A stretch of DNA of 64,000 bases from Distichodus sexfasciatus (GCA_032718565.1 JAVGVS010000024.1:3410213-3474212), one strand, 5' to 3'; shown: positions 23,566 to 36,201, counted from the first letter of the stretch. A program made the numbers and translations. The notes: generated by a model not told the origin, from the sequence alone.

Positions 23566-26500
23566 CTAGCGCATGCGCATGTGCAAGCTGTGCTTGGGGC
23601 CGTCCACCCTCTCCAGCTTCTCAAAATGTTTCCTGGCATTGCGAATGTTGATGAGGGTGGCAGCGGAGGCTGGGAGGGGAAGGAAACGAGAGAGTAAAGA
23701 GGGGCAGAGTCGCCACCGCAAGACTTCCCTTATCCCCAGCTTCTGAGTAACACGCTTTGGTTACATAACTCACTTACATACTCGCAATCTTGCAAAAAAT
23801 ATACACCGCAAAAATATCACATGCACGTAAAGGAAACAGGCCGCGAGCCACCCGAGATAACCCTGGGGGTTCTTACGTATGGAGGGGTCCGACATGATCA
23901 CCATAACATATGTGTTGGAGGTGAAGACGTCAATGAAGGCGGCAAAGTTGGAGTTGCGCACTTCCATGCTCTGGAAAGAGGCGGCCAACTTGCTGCGAGA
24001 AGAAAAACACACAAAATAAGACAGGACAATGGCAGGACAATCCCTGACAAGAGCAGGTCTGTGGTAAAAAGGGGGAAAAAACATTCACCTGCAGCTCAAT
24101 TTGAACTGTTTAATAATGTTACTGATCTTCTCGAAGCGATGCGCATCTCGTTGCTCCTTACACTGGTAATGTGAGATCACCTGGAGGAGGGAATGAAATG
24201 CAGAACGTATAAGTTTAACAGATTGTTTAAAATGTTCATCCAGAACGCGAACAACGCTTATTTGCTAGATCACGCAAATCCAAGCAACGGAAAATTAAGC
24301 CGGTTTCTAGAAAGCAGCACGCCTGATGAGCAGAGAAGCACCGTAAACTCAGTAATAATGTGAGAGGTTTTCTACTCGTTATGTTTACCAGGAAAGTGGC
24401 TCTCTCAAAAAGCAGAACCTCGTCCGCCTCAATGATCTGGGCAAAATTGCGCAAGTTGGACTCCAGCTGCTGCACGTTGGGGATCAGCTGATAGACAATG
24501 CTGGACCAGGCCTACAAACACACAAACACACACACACACACACATAGAATCACACAGCACATTCACACCTGCAGCAGTTTTATGCTTATAGCATTTCTGC
24601 AAGCATGAGTATCATGAACACACATCTGAAATTGGTTCATCAGAAGTTTAGAATCTCAGCTTGGTATTCATCTTTGGTGAGCCACTTTACCGTTCAACAG
24701 CTAATTGTCAAACACTTCTATACGTAGCAATCTGACAATTTAACGTAAATCTGAAGTGCTCCAAGAGTGTTAATTAGTTTAGAAAAGAGAACACCTATAA
24801 TATTGCATGTAATAAGATCAAAGGTCACCTAGGTAGACAGAAATGTGCATATACAGGACACACATATAACACCGTAGTATTCTCTGTTTCTACATCCACC
24901 TGGAGCCATGGTGACTACTGCAAACTCCCATCAAAACTGTGAACCAATATTCTGTAAAGTGTATTTTGCAAATTACATAAGAGTATAATATGAAATTATA
25001 GATGTTTTAGTTTTATCATCTCGCACAGCCCTGGAGAAGCCTATAAAAAAAACCCAACCCTTCAGGTAACGCTAACCTCTATTCCTCATGTTTACTGCTG
25101 CACACTTACCTTATACAGGGTCTCATCCCAAATGGAGGTCCTGAAGCAGGTGCATGCCAGAGGACGGGAAAGTCTCTTCAAATCCTCCTCACGCTCTTTA
25201 AAGATCTACATCAACAGAAAAGAAAAGAGACGCCCATTTCCACTCGAGCTCCGATTCTAAAATCTGCACAAAGGATGCACTTTTTGAAGGAGAACGATGC
25301 AGGGAAAGGGAATGAAGTTACCAGGTCTCTCTGATCCTCCTGAACCAGGTCCATTTTGTGCACCAGGCAGAAGACCTTGGCATCGGGTGAGTTCTGAAGG
25401 ATGGCTTCCAAGCAGGACTGGTAGTAATGCATGTCTTTCTCCAATTCTCGGCTCTCCACGTCGAACACGTAGATCAGTACCTCCACGTTGCGGAAGATGT
25501 TATCTCTCTGACTGGTGAAGTAGTTCTCCATAAAAGTGTCTTGTCTAAAGAGGCGGGAGAGCATGATGTCAGTGAGTTATTGATGGCAAATGTGCAGTTT
25601 AAAATTACACGATTTATTCCAAAATTTTGCCTGGATTACAGCTAAGAGTTTTAGTGATGTGAGGGCGGAGCATTTTGAGTGGAGTGCACAACCTTTTAAG
25701 AAAAAGTCACTTCCACCCTATGTGCTGTACCAAGTCAAATAGGGCGTGTGACACTCCTTGTGCGCTACTTAGTGTGTAGCCGTTAAACTACAAACCTGGC
25801 TTTTTTCTGAGATGCATACTACCACACAGAAAAGTATGATAAGAGCACCTTACCCACCATACCATTAAGTAGTACGTGGCTCAGGACACAGCCCATGTGT
25901 GAGGCAAACGTGCAATTTAGTGAGTTGTAAAAATTCCACACATGCAGGCCGAGTTGAGTGCGTAAAAGCAAGAGATTCTGCTGGTGAACGTTCCACCGCA
26001 TGCTCAGAATTTTGGCACAACATAACGCCATATATTTTAAGACAGAAGGCGCGAGCCGTATAAAATCCCACCTCGGACCTATGTTCAATCGCAATATGGT
26101 CGATCCCTATATGTAACACTATGTAATATTTAAAACTCAGCTGGGGATGAGAACCAAGAATAATAAACCCCAGACAGGAGTGATTGAGAAGCAGGAGACT
26201 CACCCTCCACAGTCCCACAGGTTCAGCACCAGATTGCCCAGGAAACGCACATGGGAGTGTTCCACATCAACTGGAGTGAAACAAACATAGTTGTCAGTTG
26301 ACATTTAACTCGAGGAGGTTCAGTAGCGCTTCCAAACTAAACACACCACATGGAAATATAATGAAGCAACACACTGGAACACAGTCGGCTTAGACATGTA
26401 CTTCAATGGTACAAGAGCACCCACTTTATCCAAATTATAATGTAACACAAACGGTTGGCCAGGCGGTATTTTGTTGAGGTTCTAAAAATCACTGCACCAT

Positions 26501-27589
26501 GAATAAATTCCACGGTAGAAGAGCAGCACCTAGTGGCTGGATTTAAGTAATACACAACCTTGTCTTGTATCTTAAGGAAATGTTCATTAAACAACAATGG
26601 ATGATACAACAGCATGTAAGAAATTCTGTATTATGTATTCAGAACGTTTTGGGGTCGTACTTGTGGCTCCCAGTCGGCGAGTGTCTCTGGCGATGTAATT
26701 GGCGAAGATGATTGATCTCATACTGGTCTTCCCCGACCCACTCTTACCCATCAACAGCACCTGATACGTCACAAAAAGTCACAACACACATCAGTGGAGC
26801 AAATAGTCATACTAAGCACCATAACAATAACAGTCTAACTAAATTCCTGAAACCAACATATTACATTTCAAGAAACAGTAATTCAATATTCCAAACTACA
26901 AAGAGCATGACTTTTAGATTCAAAATCAATTTACAATTCAATACAGAGATGAATTTGTTTCCAGATGCTGTTTTGAGTTACTTTTCCCATTTGACTGTGG
27001 GAGATCAACAAAGAAATTCACACTGAATCAAACGTAGTTTGCGTAATGCATAGGTACGCATACTGACGGCATTTCCTTTATGCTCACGCAAAGGAGGTCA
27101 GATTTCCACATCGTGCCATCTATAGGACTGGCGAGCTGAACTCGTGTTGGGGAAAACGTGAACCAGTGCCATTACGTTGGTTGAAAAATATGAATCAATT
27201 TTTTTACAATGCATGAATTGATTATGAATCGACAGAGAAAGAACCACAATTTGATTTTTTTGTGCACCGCTAAAGATATTAAAGATATGTTAAAGGCTAC
27301 ATTAACAAAATATATCTGCATTACCTACAATCATTTAACACCCTATTTTCTCCAACAATAATATTTTTGCAGTTTTCACTCATTTTTAGGTTTGTGCCTT
27401 GAGGCTTGAGACATTTCTCAATTAAAGCTCCTGAGTCAGCAGAGAAACAGTAGGAGTCAAAACATTTTATTCTGGTGTATGATGTTTTCCAAAGTGACAG
27501 CTTTTGTTCTTGACAAAATAATGAGAGCAGATACTTGTAATAATTAATGCAAAGAATATTACCTTCTTCTTCATGGCTGTACTTGACAT
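23566..27589 (-). CDS. rraga: Ras-related GTP-binding protein A/B (Rag GTPase), 9 exons
   Basis: Rag A/B GTPases pair with Rag C/D on lysosomes and recruit mTORC1 when amino acids are sufficient. Coding exons in order: 27589-27563, 26760-26661, 26270-26204, 25544-25322, 25205-25110, 24511-24389, 24180-24089, 23992-23877 and 23669-23566. All junctions are GT-AG, and the total of 948 bases is 315 codons plus TAG, against 313 in human RRAGA. The start MSSTAMKKK replaces human MPNTAMKKK. The P-loop GKSGSGKTS puts Thr at 21 and the GGQDTF switch puts Gln at 66, the same numbering as human RagA. HKMD is at 127-130, and the C-terminal dimerisation half (residues from about 190) is complete. LACTCFRTS and RDAHRFEK mix A- and B-like residues, so rraga is preferred but rragb is possible. 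The C-terminus HSLHMRMR is slightly longer than HSLLMR. No frameshifts. Confidence 0.96.
27110..27275. repeat. Diverged hAT MITE fragment in rraga intron 1
   Basis: The blocks cgtgccatctataggactgg and tgaattgattatgaatcgac, ending in tttttttgtgcacc, match the right-hand part of the 19762-20153 element (cgccatctataggagtggca, tgcacaccc). The left half is missing and there is no target duplication. Confidence 0.6.
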
Positions 27590-28830
27590 TTCCCCGTTAT
27601 GACAACGCTTCGCTGCGCAAAATCCCAGCAGTGAACGCTCCACTACAGCGCCAAGACCGTCTCAAGTTTCCAGCGCTGCAACGCAACACAACACACAGAT
27701 GTGAACGCAGCCCTGCTGCCAGCTGTGCTTTAACTCTGTTTTTAACACGGCATGAGGAAGTAAAACCTCAGCGAAACTTTATTTTTGAATCCTTCGAACC
27801 CACTAGCACAGGACTGCAGGAGTGAACACACAGTCAGGTGATCGAGTTGTCGCGGGTTGTCGTGTGACGAAGCTGCCGAACGAGGCTCCACACCGCTCCG
27901 AACCTGTTTGCGTCGCAGAAACCGATCTTTTTTCTAAAACGTTACGTCGCGCAAACACAACTATGTTTCCCCCAAATGTTGAATATATCCCGTTTAAAAT
28001 TTAAATAACATTTCACATCCGCTCAAAATTAGCGTTAACTGAGTTACATTCAAGCAAAGTGAAACACACCCTCCAACTAGATGTCTAAACAGCTAGGAAG
28101 TTAGCATCACCTTTCTATATTATTAAGAACACTGCAACACTGGAAAACCTTAATATTTCTCACTGCACGATCGTTAAAAACAAGAAATCCGACAAGCTAA
28201 CGTTTAGCTAATTAGCTAGCTGCCTTTATACAAAGCAATATTTTTAGCTTAGCATCCTAACGTTAGCTGCAACAAAGTGACAGTTTCTCTACAGAACCAA
28301 TTAATAGTAGGTGTAAGGCGCAAGTATAAAACTTAAAACGCCAAGAAATTATAACGAACACGGTATTTGGTGCCGAGTATAACTGACAGATTGTGTTGAT
28401 GGCTAGCGAGATTGCTACTAGGTAAGTTAGCCACCGAGTGAACAGGGAGCTGCTAATAAAAAACAAGCTGGTCAGTGAACAACATCGACATGTAACTTCA
28501 CACTAAACAGCGCAAGCGGTGCTAAAAATAAAACACCAGAAAACGAATGACTACCTCTTAACGTCTCAAAGAAAAGAAGATCCTCGTCCCATGATTTGGT
28601 CAGTCTCTGAGACACCACTAACTTATTCCAAGAATTCCCTTGAAAATGGCTATTCGTCACTGGGTAAGCATGTGACCTAAAGCGCATACTAGCACTAGCG
28701 TCCTACGTAGTGTGCGAGCGGCGTTACAGACGCTCCACTATCCACACTATCACAGCGCGAAAGCGAGTTCACTTTGATGTCCAATAGGGGCGATCGCGAC
28801 AGAGTCCAAAATGAACTGGGATGGACGGAG
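27590..28830 (-). promoter_or_regulatory. Likely 5' region / promoter of rraga
   Basis: This interval lies directly upstream of the rraga start codon and is richer in CpG at 27590-27960 and 28670-28800 than the surrounding DNA. On the minus strand a possible noncoding first exon ends in CGTTAAGAG followed by the donor-like gtagtcatt near 28553. The motif ggtcacatgctta (minus strand, about 28664-28676) resembles an M-box/E-box of the MITF/TFE family. A CCAAT-like site (ccaatagggg) is near 28780. No TATA box was found. The exact transcription start is unknown. Confidence 0.4.
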
Positions 28831-28904
28831 CTAAAGGCCAAATCACTTGTTTCCCATATACCGTATATTACGATGCAAGTGGGAATTAGTTAGAGACAAT
28901 ATTG

Positions 28905-29745
28905 GTGGCCTAGTGGTAGAACACTTGCCTTTGGACCAAGCTATATGGACTATGTCCTCCTCAATAACTGTTGTTACCACACTGCACTGCTGCCACTTAT
29001 TTGCACTAACATTATACACTGCTTGTACAGATGTTTGCACATACACTGAACATTGTACACATAAATAGATTGAATATAGTATCTGTCATATTATAACCTT
29101 TCTACCTCTTGCACATCCAGTGTAAAATGTCAATTTCCACTTGTTTAAATGTTTGCATATTTGCACGTATACTGAACATTGTATGTGAAAATGGTCCGGA
29201 TATAGTATTTGTCATATTATAACTCTACCTCTTGCACATCCAGTGTAAATGTCAATTCAACCTGTAAAGAATACTGCATCCTGACTTGTCTCAATTCTAC
29301 CTCTATGTCTATTTCTATTTCTAGTTTCTAATTATATTTAAAACTCCCTGTCTAGTTTAAAAATGTATATTGTCTAGTTTAAAATGTATATTGTATATTG
29401 TCTAGTTTAAAATGTATATTGTTTAATGTATATTTTGTATTTTTACTTATTTATTGTTTATTCCATGTGCCTTGTTGTGCCACTGCCTATTTGTTCTGTT
29501 TGCACAGAAAATAACCTGGAGCCACGTCGTCTCATTTCTCTATGTATCTGTACAGTATATAGCAGAGATGACAATAAAGTTCTTACTTACTTACTTACTT
29601 AAAAAAAGAGGTTGTGGGTTCGAATCCGACCTCTGGCGTTACCAACATTGGGTCCCTGAGCAAGACCCTTAACCCTAAGTTGCTGAAATTAGGAATGTAA
29701 ATCGCTCTGGATAAGAGCGTCTGCTAAATGCTGTAAATGTAAATA
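28905..29745 (+). mobile_element. tRNA-derived SINE split by a later insertion
   Basis: The head (ggtggcctagtggtagaaca, 28905-28940) and the rest (ggttgtgggttcgaatccga, then cctgagcaagacccttaacc and ggataagagcgtctgctaaa, 29609-29745) are the two parts of one SINE. Joined, they restore A and B boxes at a normal spacing. The 28941-29608 segment is a later insertion (next entry). The 3' part ends in tgtaaatgtaaa, typical of the widespread fish SINE group with this conserved tail. Degenerate relatives: 45005-45200 and 61905-61950. Confidence 0.82.
28941..29608 (+). mobile_element. LINE 3' fragment inserted in a SINE
   Basis: Sequence running from ctatatggactatgtcctcc to the tail gagatgacaataaagttctt, followed by an (actt)n repeat and a short A run, interrupts the SINE between ccaag and aggttgtggg. 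Internal duplications include ttgcacatccagtgtaaa (twice) and gtctagtttaaaatgtatat (repeated). This is the 5'-truncated 3' end of a non-LTR retrotransposon; no protein is encoded. Confidence 0.7.
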
Positions 29746-29962
29746 TTGTGTAAGGCAAGTTTGTCCGATCTCAGCTGAAACGCGTTCAGGGATGAGACAG
29801 TGACATTATCTGCGTTGCCACCGTGCTGTCGAAATATGTTACCTATCGAACTGTGCAACGTAGCGGACCTGCTTATGCGCACAACCTAAATCTTGGTTTC
29901 CACACCCGTAAATCCACGCTGCCTTGGTTTCGAGACTTTGGTTGACTGTAAGTAAAATATTT

Positions 29963-30100
29963 CATTCATTCATTCATTCATTCATTCATTCTCCAAACCG
30001 CTTAATTCCAACTGGGGTCGCAGAGGGAGCGGAGCCTGTCCCGTGAGTTTACGGGCGCAAGGCGGGGAACCCTGTGAAGACACCAACACACCGCAGGGCA
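29963..30100 (+). repeat. Fish interspersed repeat, short copy with (attc)n
   Basis: Seven attc units (29963-29991) lead into aaaccgcttaattccaactg and agggagcggagcctgtcccg, ending at ccaacacaccgcagggcag. The flanks taaaatattt and tgaaatattt may be a diverged target duplication. Same family as 3313-3605. Confidence 0.65.
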
Positions 30101-30511
30101 GTGAAATATTTTAATCTCTTATTTATTGTGCCTGTTGAATAAACATTTAAATGTCTGCATATACACGCTGGCGTTGGTTCTCTGTGTAGAAATTAGTGTC
30201 GTTCGGCCTTTGTTATCTTAACACGTAGCTTGCAGTAAGTGCTTGTTAACACCTCCGAAACTTCTCAGCTGTTTCTTAACCAACAACATTACCGTATATA
30301 CAGTTAAGGAATTCATCTTTTTACTTTTTCACTTGAGAAAAATAATAATTCTGCTGTTTTTCTGAATTAACGAGATAGTTTTCATGTAAAAAAGAAAAAA
30401 AAAACTCAAAAGCTGTCATTTCGCTTTAGAGCTCGATTTCACTGCAATAATGTCACACCTTAGATTAATCCAGTTTAATTTTGGTTTGGGTTTGAGACAC
30501 TGGGAAATACT

Positions 30512-30680
30512 TCAGAATCAGAAACTTTATTCATCCCGGAGGAAATTGCTCACATCACGACTGCACAATTCACAAGACACAAGGACAGAACAATAGAGAA
30601 TAGTACCCAAAAATATAGTTAAAGCTTAAATAAAGATACCAGATAAAACCTTAGTGCAACAAAATAGAATAGACTATAAG
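30512..30680 (-). repeat. LINE 3' tail, reversed
   Basis: The plus strand reads tcagaatcagaaactttatt, then catcccggaggaaattgctc. Its complement is the familiar fish LINE end with tgaataaagtttctgattct. No coding sequence. Confidence 0.6.
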
Positions 30681-30689
30681 TTGGGTTAA

Positions 30690-31374
30690 TTTTGGCATTA
30701 GTTAACACAGATGGCGTTGTTACTAGTTTATCGACTTTGCGCAGGCACCTCAAGACGGAAAGCCCATTCTGATCTGCAGGACATTGCAGCGGGTTTTATT
30801 TCTTTTAACATGAAAACTATCTCGTTAATCCAGAAAACAACAGAACAGAATGATTTTTTTCAGCGAACGTATCACGCTTCCGTAGTATTGTCATATAAAA
30901 ATGGTATCTTCTCAGGTAGGGAAGATGTATGCGGATTATATTAATAGATTTATTATAATGTAAAATTATTTTATTAAATTATATATTTTCATTGTAATGC
31001 AGATAAGTCCCATTGAGGTATTTTTCAACAGGTTACGCGAATTAATTGACTGCTGTCGAAGTAAACATACAATAAGCAATTCTTTTTGACATATAACATT
31101 TCTTTAAAGCGATCTTTTACTTTTGTTATTGGGGAAATTATCATATATCATTACAGAATACACACTAATTTCTTCTCTGTTGCTAAATTAAAATTATGTA
31201 GTAAATTAAAGCTTTAACGTATTTCTATTTTCATTAGAAATATTTCTACTGATGTAGAAATCCAATTACATATTTACATATTTTGTATAAATGTTACACC
31301 GCACTACATAAGGTTAAGTGTTCTTGTTACTCCCAACGCTGATTTATCGCGGATATTCATGGTAATATTTTAAA

Positions 31375-31431
<57 letters not shown>

Positions 31432-32594
31432 GCTATTTATTATTAATAATAATAATATGTGAAGACCCTAAACATCACTTGAAGGCTGCACTGGTCGATT
31501 TGTAGTTCGTTTGTAATTTCAAAGTACCCCTATGACCATACTGTCTAAGCAAAATAGAAGATAAACACGAATAAAGTAACACTTACTGCATATACTGACT
31601 ATAATTTATTTAACATATTAAATATATTATCTATGACTGTTACAAATCAGTTATGACATACGGTACATGGCATGGCAGTCTTTAATGTGAGTTTAAAAAA
31701 AAGTTGATGCAGATAAATAACTTTTTGGAATGTATAATATTTCTGTATTTCAAAATAAAATGTTTCAGTATCAAAAAGTGTGGTCTAAAAATACTGGCAT
31801 GACAAAAGATGATTTGGAGATAGATTGCCATAAGATGATTACATGTACAGGCGTGCATACAATATCAGCTATTGAATGCATTTGTCCATGTAGCCAATCT
31901 ATTACTTTTCTTTTTTGTACAAGACATTCTAAGACATTGAGATACTAGCTAGGGAATTAGTTGAAGAAACAAGGAAAAAAATTATGACATTAGTTGTATA
32001 TTTCATATTTAGTCTGACATTTATAGCAGCTAGCCATAAAGAGAACTGGATAATCCAAGTCTTTTCTATATGGCTTTATATGCTTCATGACAGTCATTAT
32101 TAACTGATAACAATTCAAAATGGTTCAAAAGTAAAAGTGAACAGTATGTGCACAGTAACCACGGTGCCTAACAGTCTACCAGCTTTGGTTACAGATTTTT
32201 TTTTTTCTAGAAAAATGAAAACCACAAGAGCAGAAAGACATTAACCGTAGCTTACATCCAATATTAAAGCTGTGCAGAGGGAGCCACAAATGCCCATAGA
32301 GCCTTAAAGGGCAAAACCCAAACAAACAAACAAAACTTCATGCCAATGGAACCTTCTTGCAAATTGGTAAGAACAGATCTCTGAAGTCCTCTCTGTATGA
32401 ACATTATCAGTAATAATCCCATTAATTTGGCATAAGCTGTGATTTGCTATTTTCCCGTTCTTAACAAGGCCTTTTTTGACGATGCAGGAGACTCACTGGC
32501 TCAGAAGTACAGTGCTGTCTGTAATTAGACCACTTTAAACTCACATCAACATGCCCTGCTTATCAGCGACATATATCAGTATCATTATTATTAG
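30690..32594. other. No recognisable gene (1.9 kb), AT-rich
   Basis: Very AT-rich intergenic DNA with short frames only. It contains the TTA microsatellite listed separately. Confidence 0.5.
31371..31455. repeat. (TTA)n microsatellite
   Basis: About 20 tandem tta units, followed by a short imperfect ttattaataataat palindrome. Confidence 0.95.
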
Positions 32595-32992
32595 TAGGGC
32601 TGGGTATCGTTGCTGATTTCCTGAATCGATTCGATTCCGATTCACAAGGTCATGATCCGATTCAATTCTCGATTCGGTTCGATTCGATTCAATATCGATT
32701 TATTTAGAGATTTCTTTGCGTCAATACTAGTTTTGCTTGGTTATAAAATAACTTGAGTCGAGCATATCCCTATGTTGGACTGCACCAGTGATTTGAGTGG
32801 AGCAGCTTCAGCCATGTCTCTATTTGGTTTGGGTTTTGCCGGTCTCACGTTTTTATAGCTCTCCTTGCGCGGTCGCCAGAAATAGTGCATAGCCGCAGGA
32901 AAAGATCGATCCACGAATTTTTGAATTGATATCGTATTTTTCAAACGAGAATCGATATTGAACGGTGAATCGATTTTTTGAAGCCAGCCCTA
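32595..32992. mobile_element. hAT-type MITE with perfect 8-bp target duplication
   Basis: The ends are tagggctgggtatcg and the complement of ttgaagccagcccta. ATTATTAG flanks the element exactly on both sides (32587-32594 and 32993-33000). The 398-base interior is rich in gattcgattc-type motifs near both edges, reflecting longer imperfect inverted repeats. A minus-strand frame of 67 codons lies inside and has no known domain. Superfamily assignment rests on the target-site length and the tag ends. Confidence 0.9.
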
Positions 32993-33054
32993 ATTATTAG
33001 TGTAGATTTCTATACACAGTTGTACTGTATTTAACTGTATTCCCTTAGTGTACT

Positions 33055-33252
33055 CAGAGCCGACCCAAGGCATACGCAAATTAAGTGGCCGCTTGGGGCC
33101 CCCACACCACCAGGGGACCCCCAAGAGCGCTTGAAGTGTGAAGACATCATGATTAAAAAAAGAATAATCACAAAAAAAAAACATTGAGGTGATGGTGGGG
33201 GGCCCCAAATGAAATTCTGCTTAGGGCCCCATAAAGGCCTGGGCCGGCCTTG
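33055..33252. mobile_element. Short hAT-type MITE (cagagccgaccc ends)
   Basis: The ends cagagccgacccaaggc and the complement of gcctgggccggccttg pair as imperfect inverted repeats. The flanks agtgtact (33047-33054) and actgtact (33253-33260) match in 7 of 8 bases, fitting an aged 8-base target duplication. The interior has cttggggcccccacaccac and ggtggggggccccaaat, which are also largely self-complementary. Confidence 0.75.
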
Positions 33253-33260
33253 ACTGTACT

Positions 33261-35354
33261 GAAGTGTTGTTTAGAATACTCTGTACTTGGAATGAGAATT
33301 TTAATATTAGCACCACGAGTAGCAACATGAGTGTTAACTTCAGGCTGTTGTTCATCATTTTGGGATTAAAGGATTTTGAAAAGTGTTCATATTTATTAAA
33401 TAAGCAAATAATACGAGTTTTAGTCAAGTCTTTTGGTAATGACCAAACCTTAATAATGCCACGAAAATACCTTTAATAATGAGATACTTCTGTACTTAAC
33501 TCGAGTGGTACTCTAAAGTACTTTTTTAACTTTTTGTGGAGTAAAAAACCTTTACTTCAGTATGGATTTCAGGTGACCTATACACTACTGATGTGTTGGA
33601 ATTACAACTTTGTCGAGACCAGTGTTGACTTTGAAAGTCCTGTACATGGTTAGGGATGCCATGTAATACCATTCAACCCAATATCCTAAACTTAACTTTC
33701 AAAGAGGATGCAGGATGTGGCCAAATACTGCCTCCAATGTGCTAGACTGTGTCACGTTTTCCACCCTTGGCTTAACTAGCTACAAATTACTGGAGAAAAT
33801 ATAAGATCTAAAGCAGCACTACTAGAAGGCATTTTGTGTGAAATAAACCTCTGTGTAAAATGACAAAACAAACAAACAAACAAAAACAACATTCAATATG
33901 TCAGATAAGATACGAAGCATACATGGAAATATGAAGGCCCCCAGGGCAGCAATCTACACAATGAAGAAGTATTTCATAGTCCTCTGTAGAGACAAATAGA
34001 GGAAAAAAATAAGACAAGCAGAGAGAATAAAACCCACATATAGTATAGCGACTTGGCTTTACAGCTTTAAGCCCCCAAAAATGACCATAGGCCAGTCAAA
34101 AATGGCTTTTGCACCAAGAAAGAGGTATGAGGAACAAAAGTTAGAAAACACAAGTCCAGCCTTTCTTTATCATGCTGAACGAACACAAGCAGCCCTACAA
34201 GGCCGTCTATCTATCTACTACTACTATGACCGCCGGAGAAAGAAGAGTTAGAAAGCAGGCTCGAAACTTGATACACTAGCCTGAGCGCATCCCACACCGA
34301 GAGCATTGATCTGGGAGAATGAGATCTACTTAAATCACATTTTTTTGAAACATACAACTCCTGGCTTGACAGAGGCACTCTGGGACTTTCATTAATTAAT
34401 CACTAGTGTCTAAAAATCTAATCGTTATCAAAGCCTGGAACTAATGGGCACTGACTTAGTTGTAGGGAGGGGATTAATGAATAAAAACTGAAAAACAGAT
34501 TATTATTCTTAACATGTTTAAATATTGTTTCCATAGCAATTCAATGCCAGCTCCTGGGATCAAGGACTCCCTTCATATTTCATACACAAATTGTGCAAAT
34601 GGCATAAATCACATCTGATTGTTTCTTATCTGGACAAACTGGCATTTTAAATCTTAAACAACAACATTAACACTAGGAGCAAACAGCAAAGTGACTGCAC
34701 TGAGCCTAAACAAAGGTAGTCCCAGTTTGTGGCGTGTGCATTCTCCTTGAGAACACTAATAGATGTGTTCATTAATGTGTGCATCAGGATGACAGGACGA
34801 GTTTAATAAGCACCAGCAAAGCAGGTTTCTACATGGCAGCATGGCAGAATCAAGCGAGACTCTTGACACGTTCATTTGCTTGACAAGTGCATGTGGCCAG
34901 TAGTTTGTAAGATTACTAGGCTTCGTTGGTATCGGAGCTGGTGTGTGCAAGCATTTCCTCTCCCAAATCTGTAGTGTAGAATAAGCTGGAAATGACAAAT
35001 GGCTACGAACGAACTGCGCAAAATAGTGTTAAAATAGAGTCAAAATGCAAAAAACAAGGAAGAGGCTACGATGCTCAGTTTGAGCTAAATAGAGAGACAT
35101 TTATAACAAATGCATATCTATATAGGCTATCTAACCCATACTGCCATATCTGTATGTACATAAACATAGCTAGAATGTATGTATACTCTATAGAATAAGC
35201 ACACACTGGTGATAGCAGAACATAAAAATCTAGCTCTCCCAATGTCTGAGATACATGGAGTAATATTAGGGTTGCTGTTACCAAGATACGTTCTGAAGAA
35301 AATGGGGAAAATGTATTTATTATCTAGAGACAAAAACCCCACAAACCTCAGGCC
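33261..35354. other. No recognisable gene (2.1 kb)
   Basis: A fragment at 33490-33590 (tgtacttaactcgagtggta, agtacttttttaac) resembles a common fish hAT-type repeat also seen at 39566-39665. The rest is AT-rich intergenic sequence with only short frames. Confidence 0.45.
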
Positions 35355-36201
35355 TAGGGGTGGGAACTGATCAAACTGATCAATTATCGATTCTGCCTAT
35401 CAGTCCAATTCCTTATCAATTCTCTTATCGATTTTATGAGTGCGAAAAAAGTAGTTCTACACAGTCTTCCGCACCAACAGCAACCATTTTATTTGTAATA
35501 TAGAATAAAATGATTTGATAACAAATCATGCATTTTTCTATATTTATTTTTTACTCTCTAACATTGTAGAATGGGTTAAATATTAAATTTTAATTTTACT
35601 TTTTTAAATTACATTTTTTTCTGATAAATGGAAAATGAAGAAATACTGAAGTTTTGGCATTTTTCAGCATTTGGACTGATTTTGGCCTATAACTCATTTT
35701 TGACTTATTTCTGGGAGAGAAATCCATTTTTGTCATGAGGGCGTTCCATATGAGAGCCGCGGCACAATAGCGCTGTGGACGCGCGTCGGGAATAAATAAA
35801 TATGAAGTAAATGTCTGTACTGTGAGTATAACGCTGCTGGTTGTTATTTATCAGCTGAAATATCAGTTTTGTCTGTAATAAATGGAAAGATTGAACTGAA
35901 CTGGAAGCTTTTAGTGAATGTTGGACTTCCCCTTGAGAGTCGTGAGCGCTAACAAACGCAGCGTGTGTGTTTACATCGTGAAAAATATCATTCATGCGAT
36001 TCCTCGTGGTTGAAGGTCAAGTCGCAGAGAGTGTGACGTAATGAACAGCGACGTGAAACTTGGGGAAAAGCAGAAAACGTGGTGCTGGGAAATGAGAGAA
36101 TGGTTAAGAAGAATCAATAACATTGGAGGTGAACAATTCTGATGGAACTAATCAGTTGGAACCGGTTCTGAGTTGGAACCAGTTTTTGATTCCTACCCCT
36201 A
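35355..36201. mobile_element. Long hAT-type MITE (taggggtgggaa ends)
   Basis: Left end taggggtgggaactg; right end is the complement of gattcctacccct plus a. Flanking octamers ctcaggcc (35347-35354) and ctcatgtc (36202-36209) agree in 6 of 8 positions. The interior block gagggcgttccatatgagag through ggttgttatttatcagctga is also found, rearranged, at 41775-42060. No transposase domain was recognised in the 847 bases. Confidence 0.72.

Noticed and set aside
24520..24545. CA run as part of an rraga exon
   Set aside because: It lies directly upstream of the acceptor at 24512 and is intronic.
28905..29640. Possible tRNA gene with an intron
   Set aside because: The 668-base interruption is a LINE tail and the downstream part is a known type of fish SINE tail.
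35700..36000. Gene in the 96-codon minus-strand frame
   Set aside because: It lies inside the 35355-36201 MITE and its DNA recurs rearranged at 41775-42060.
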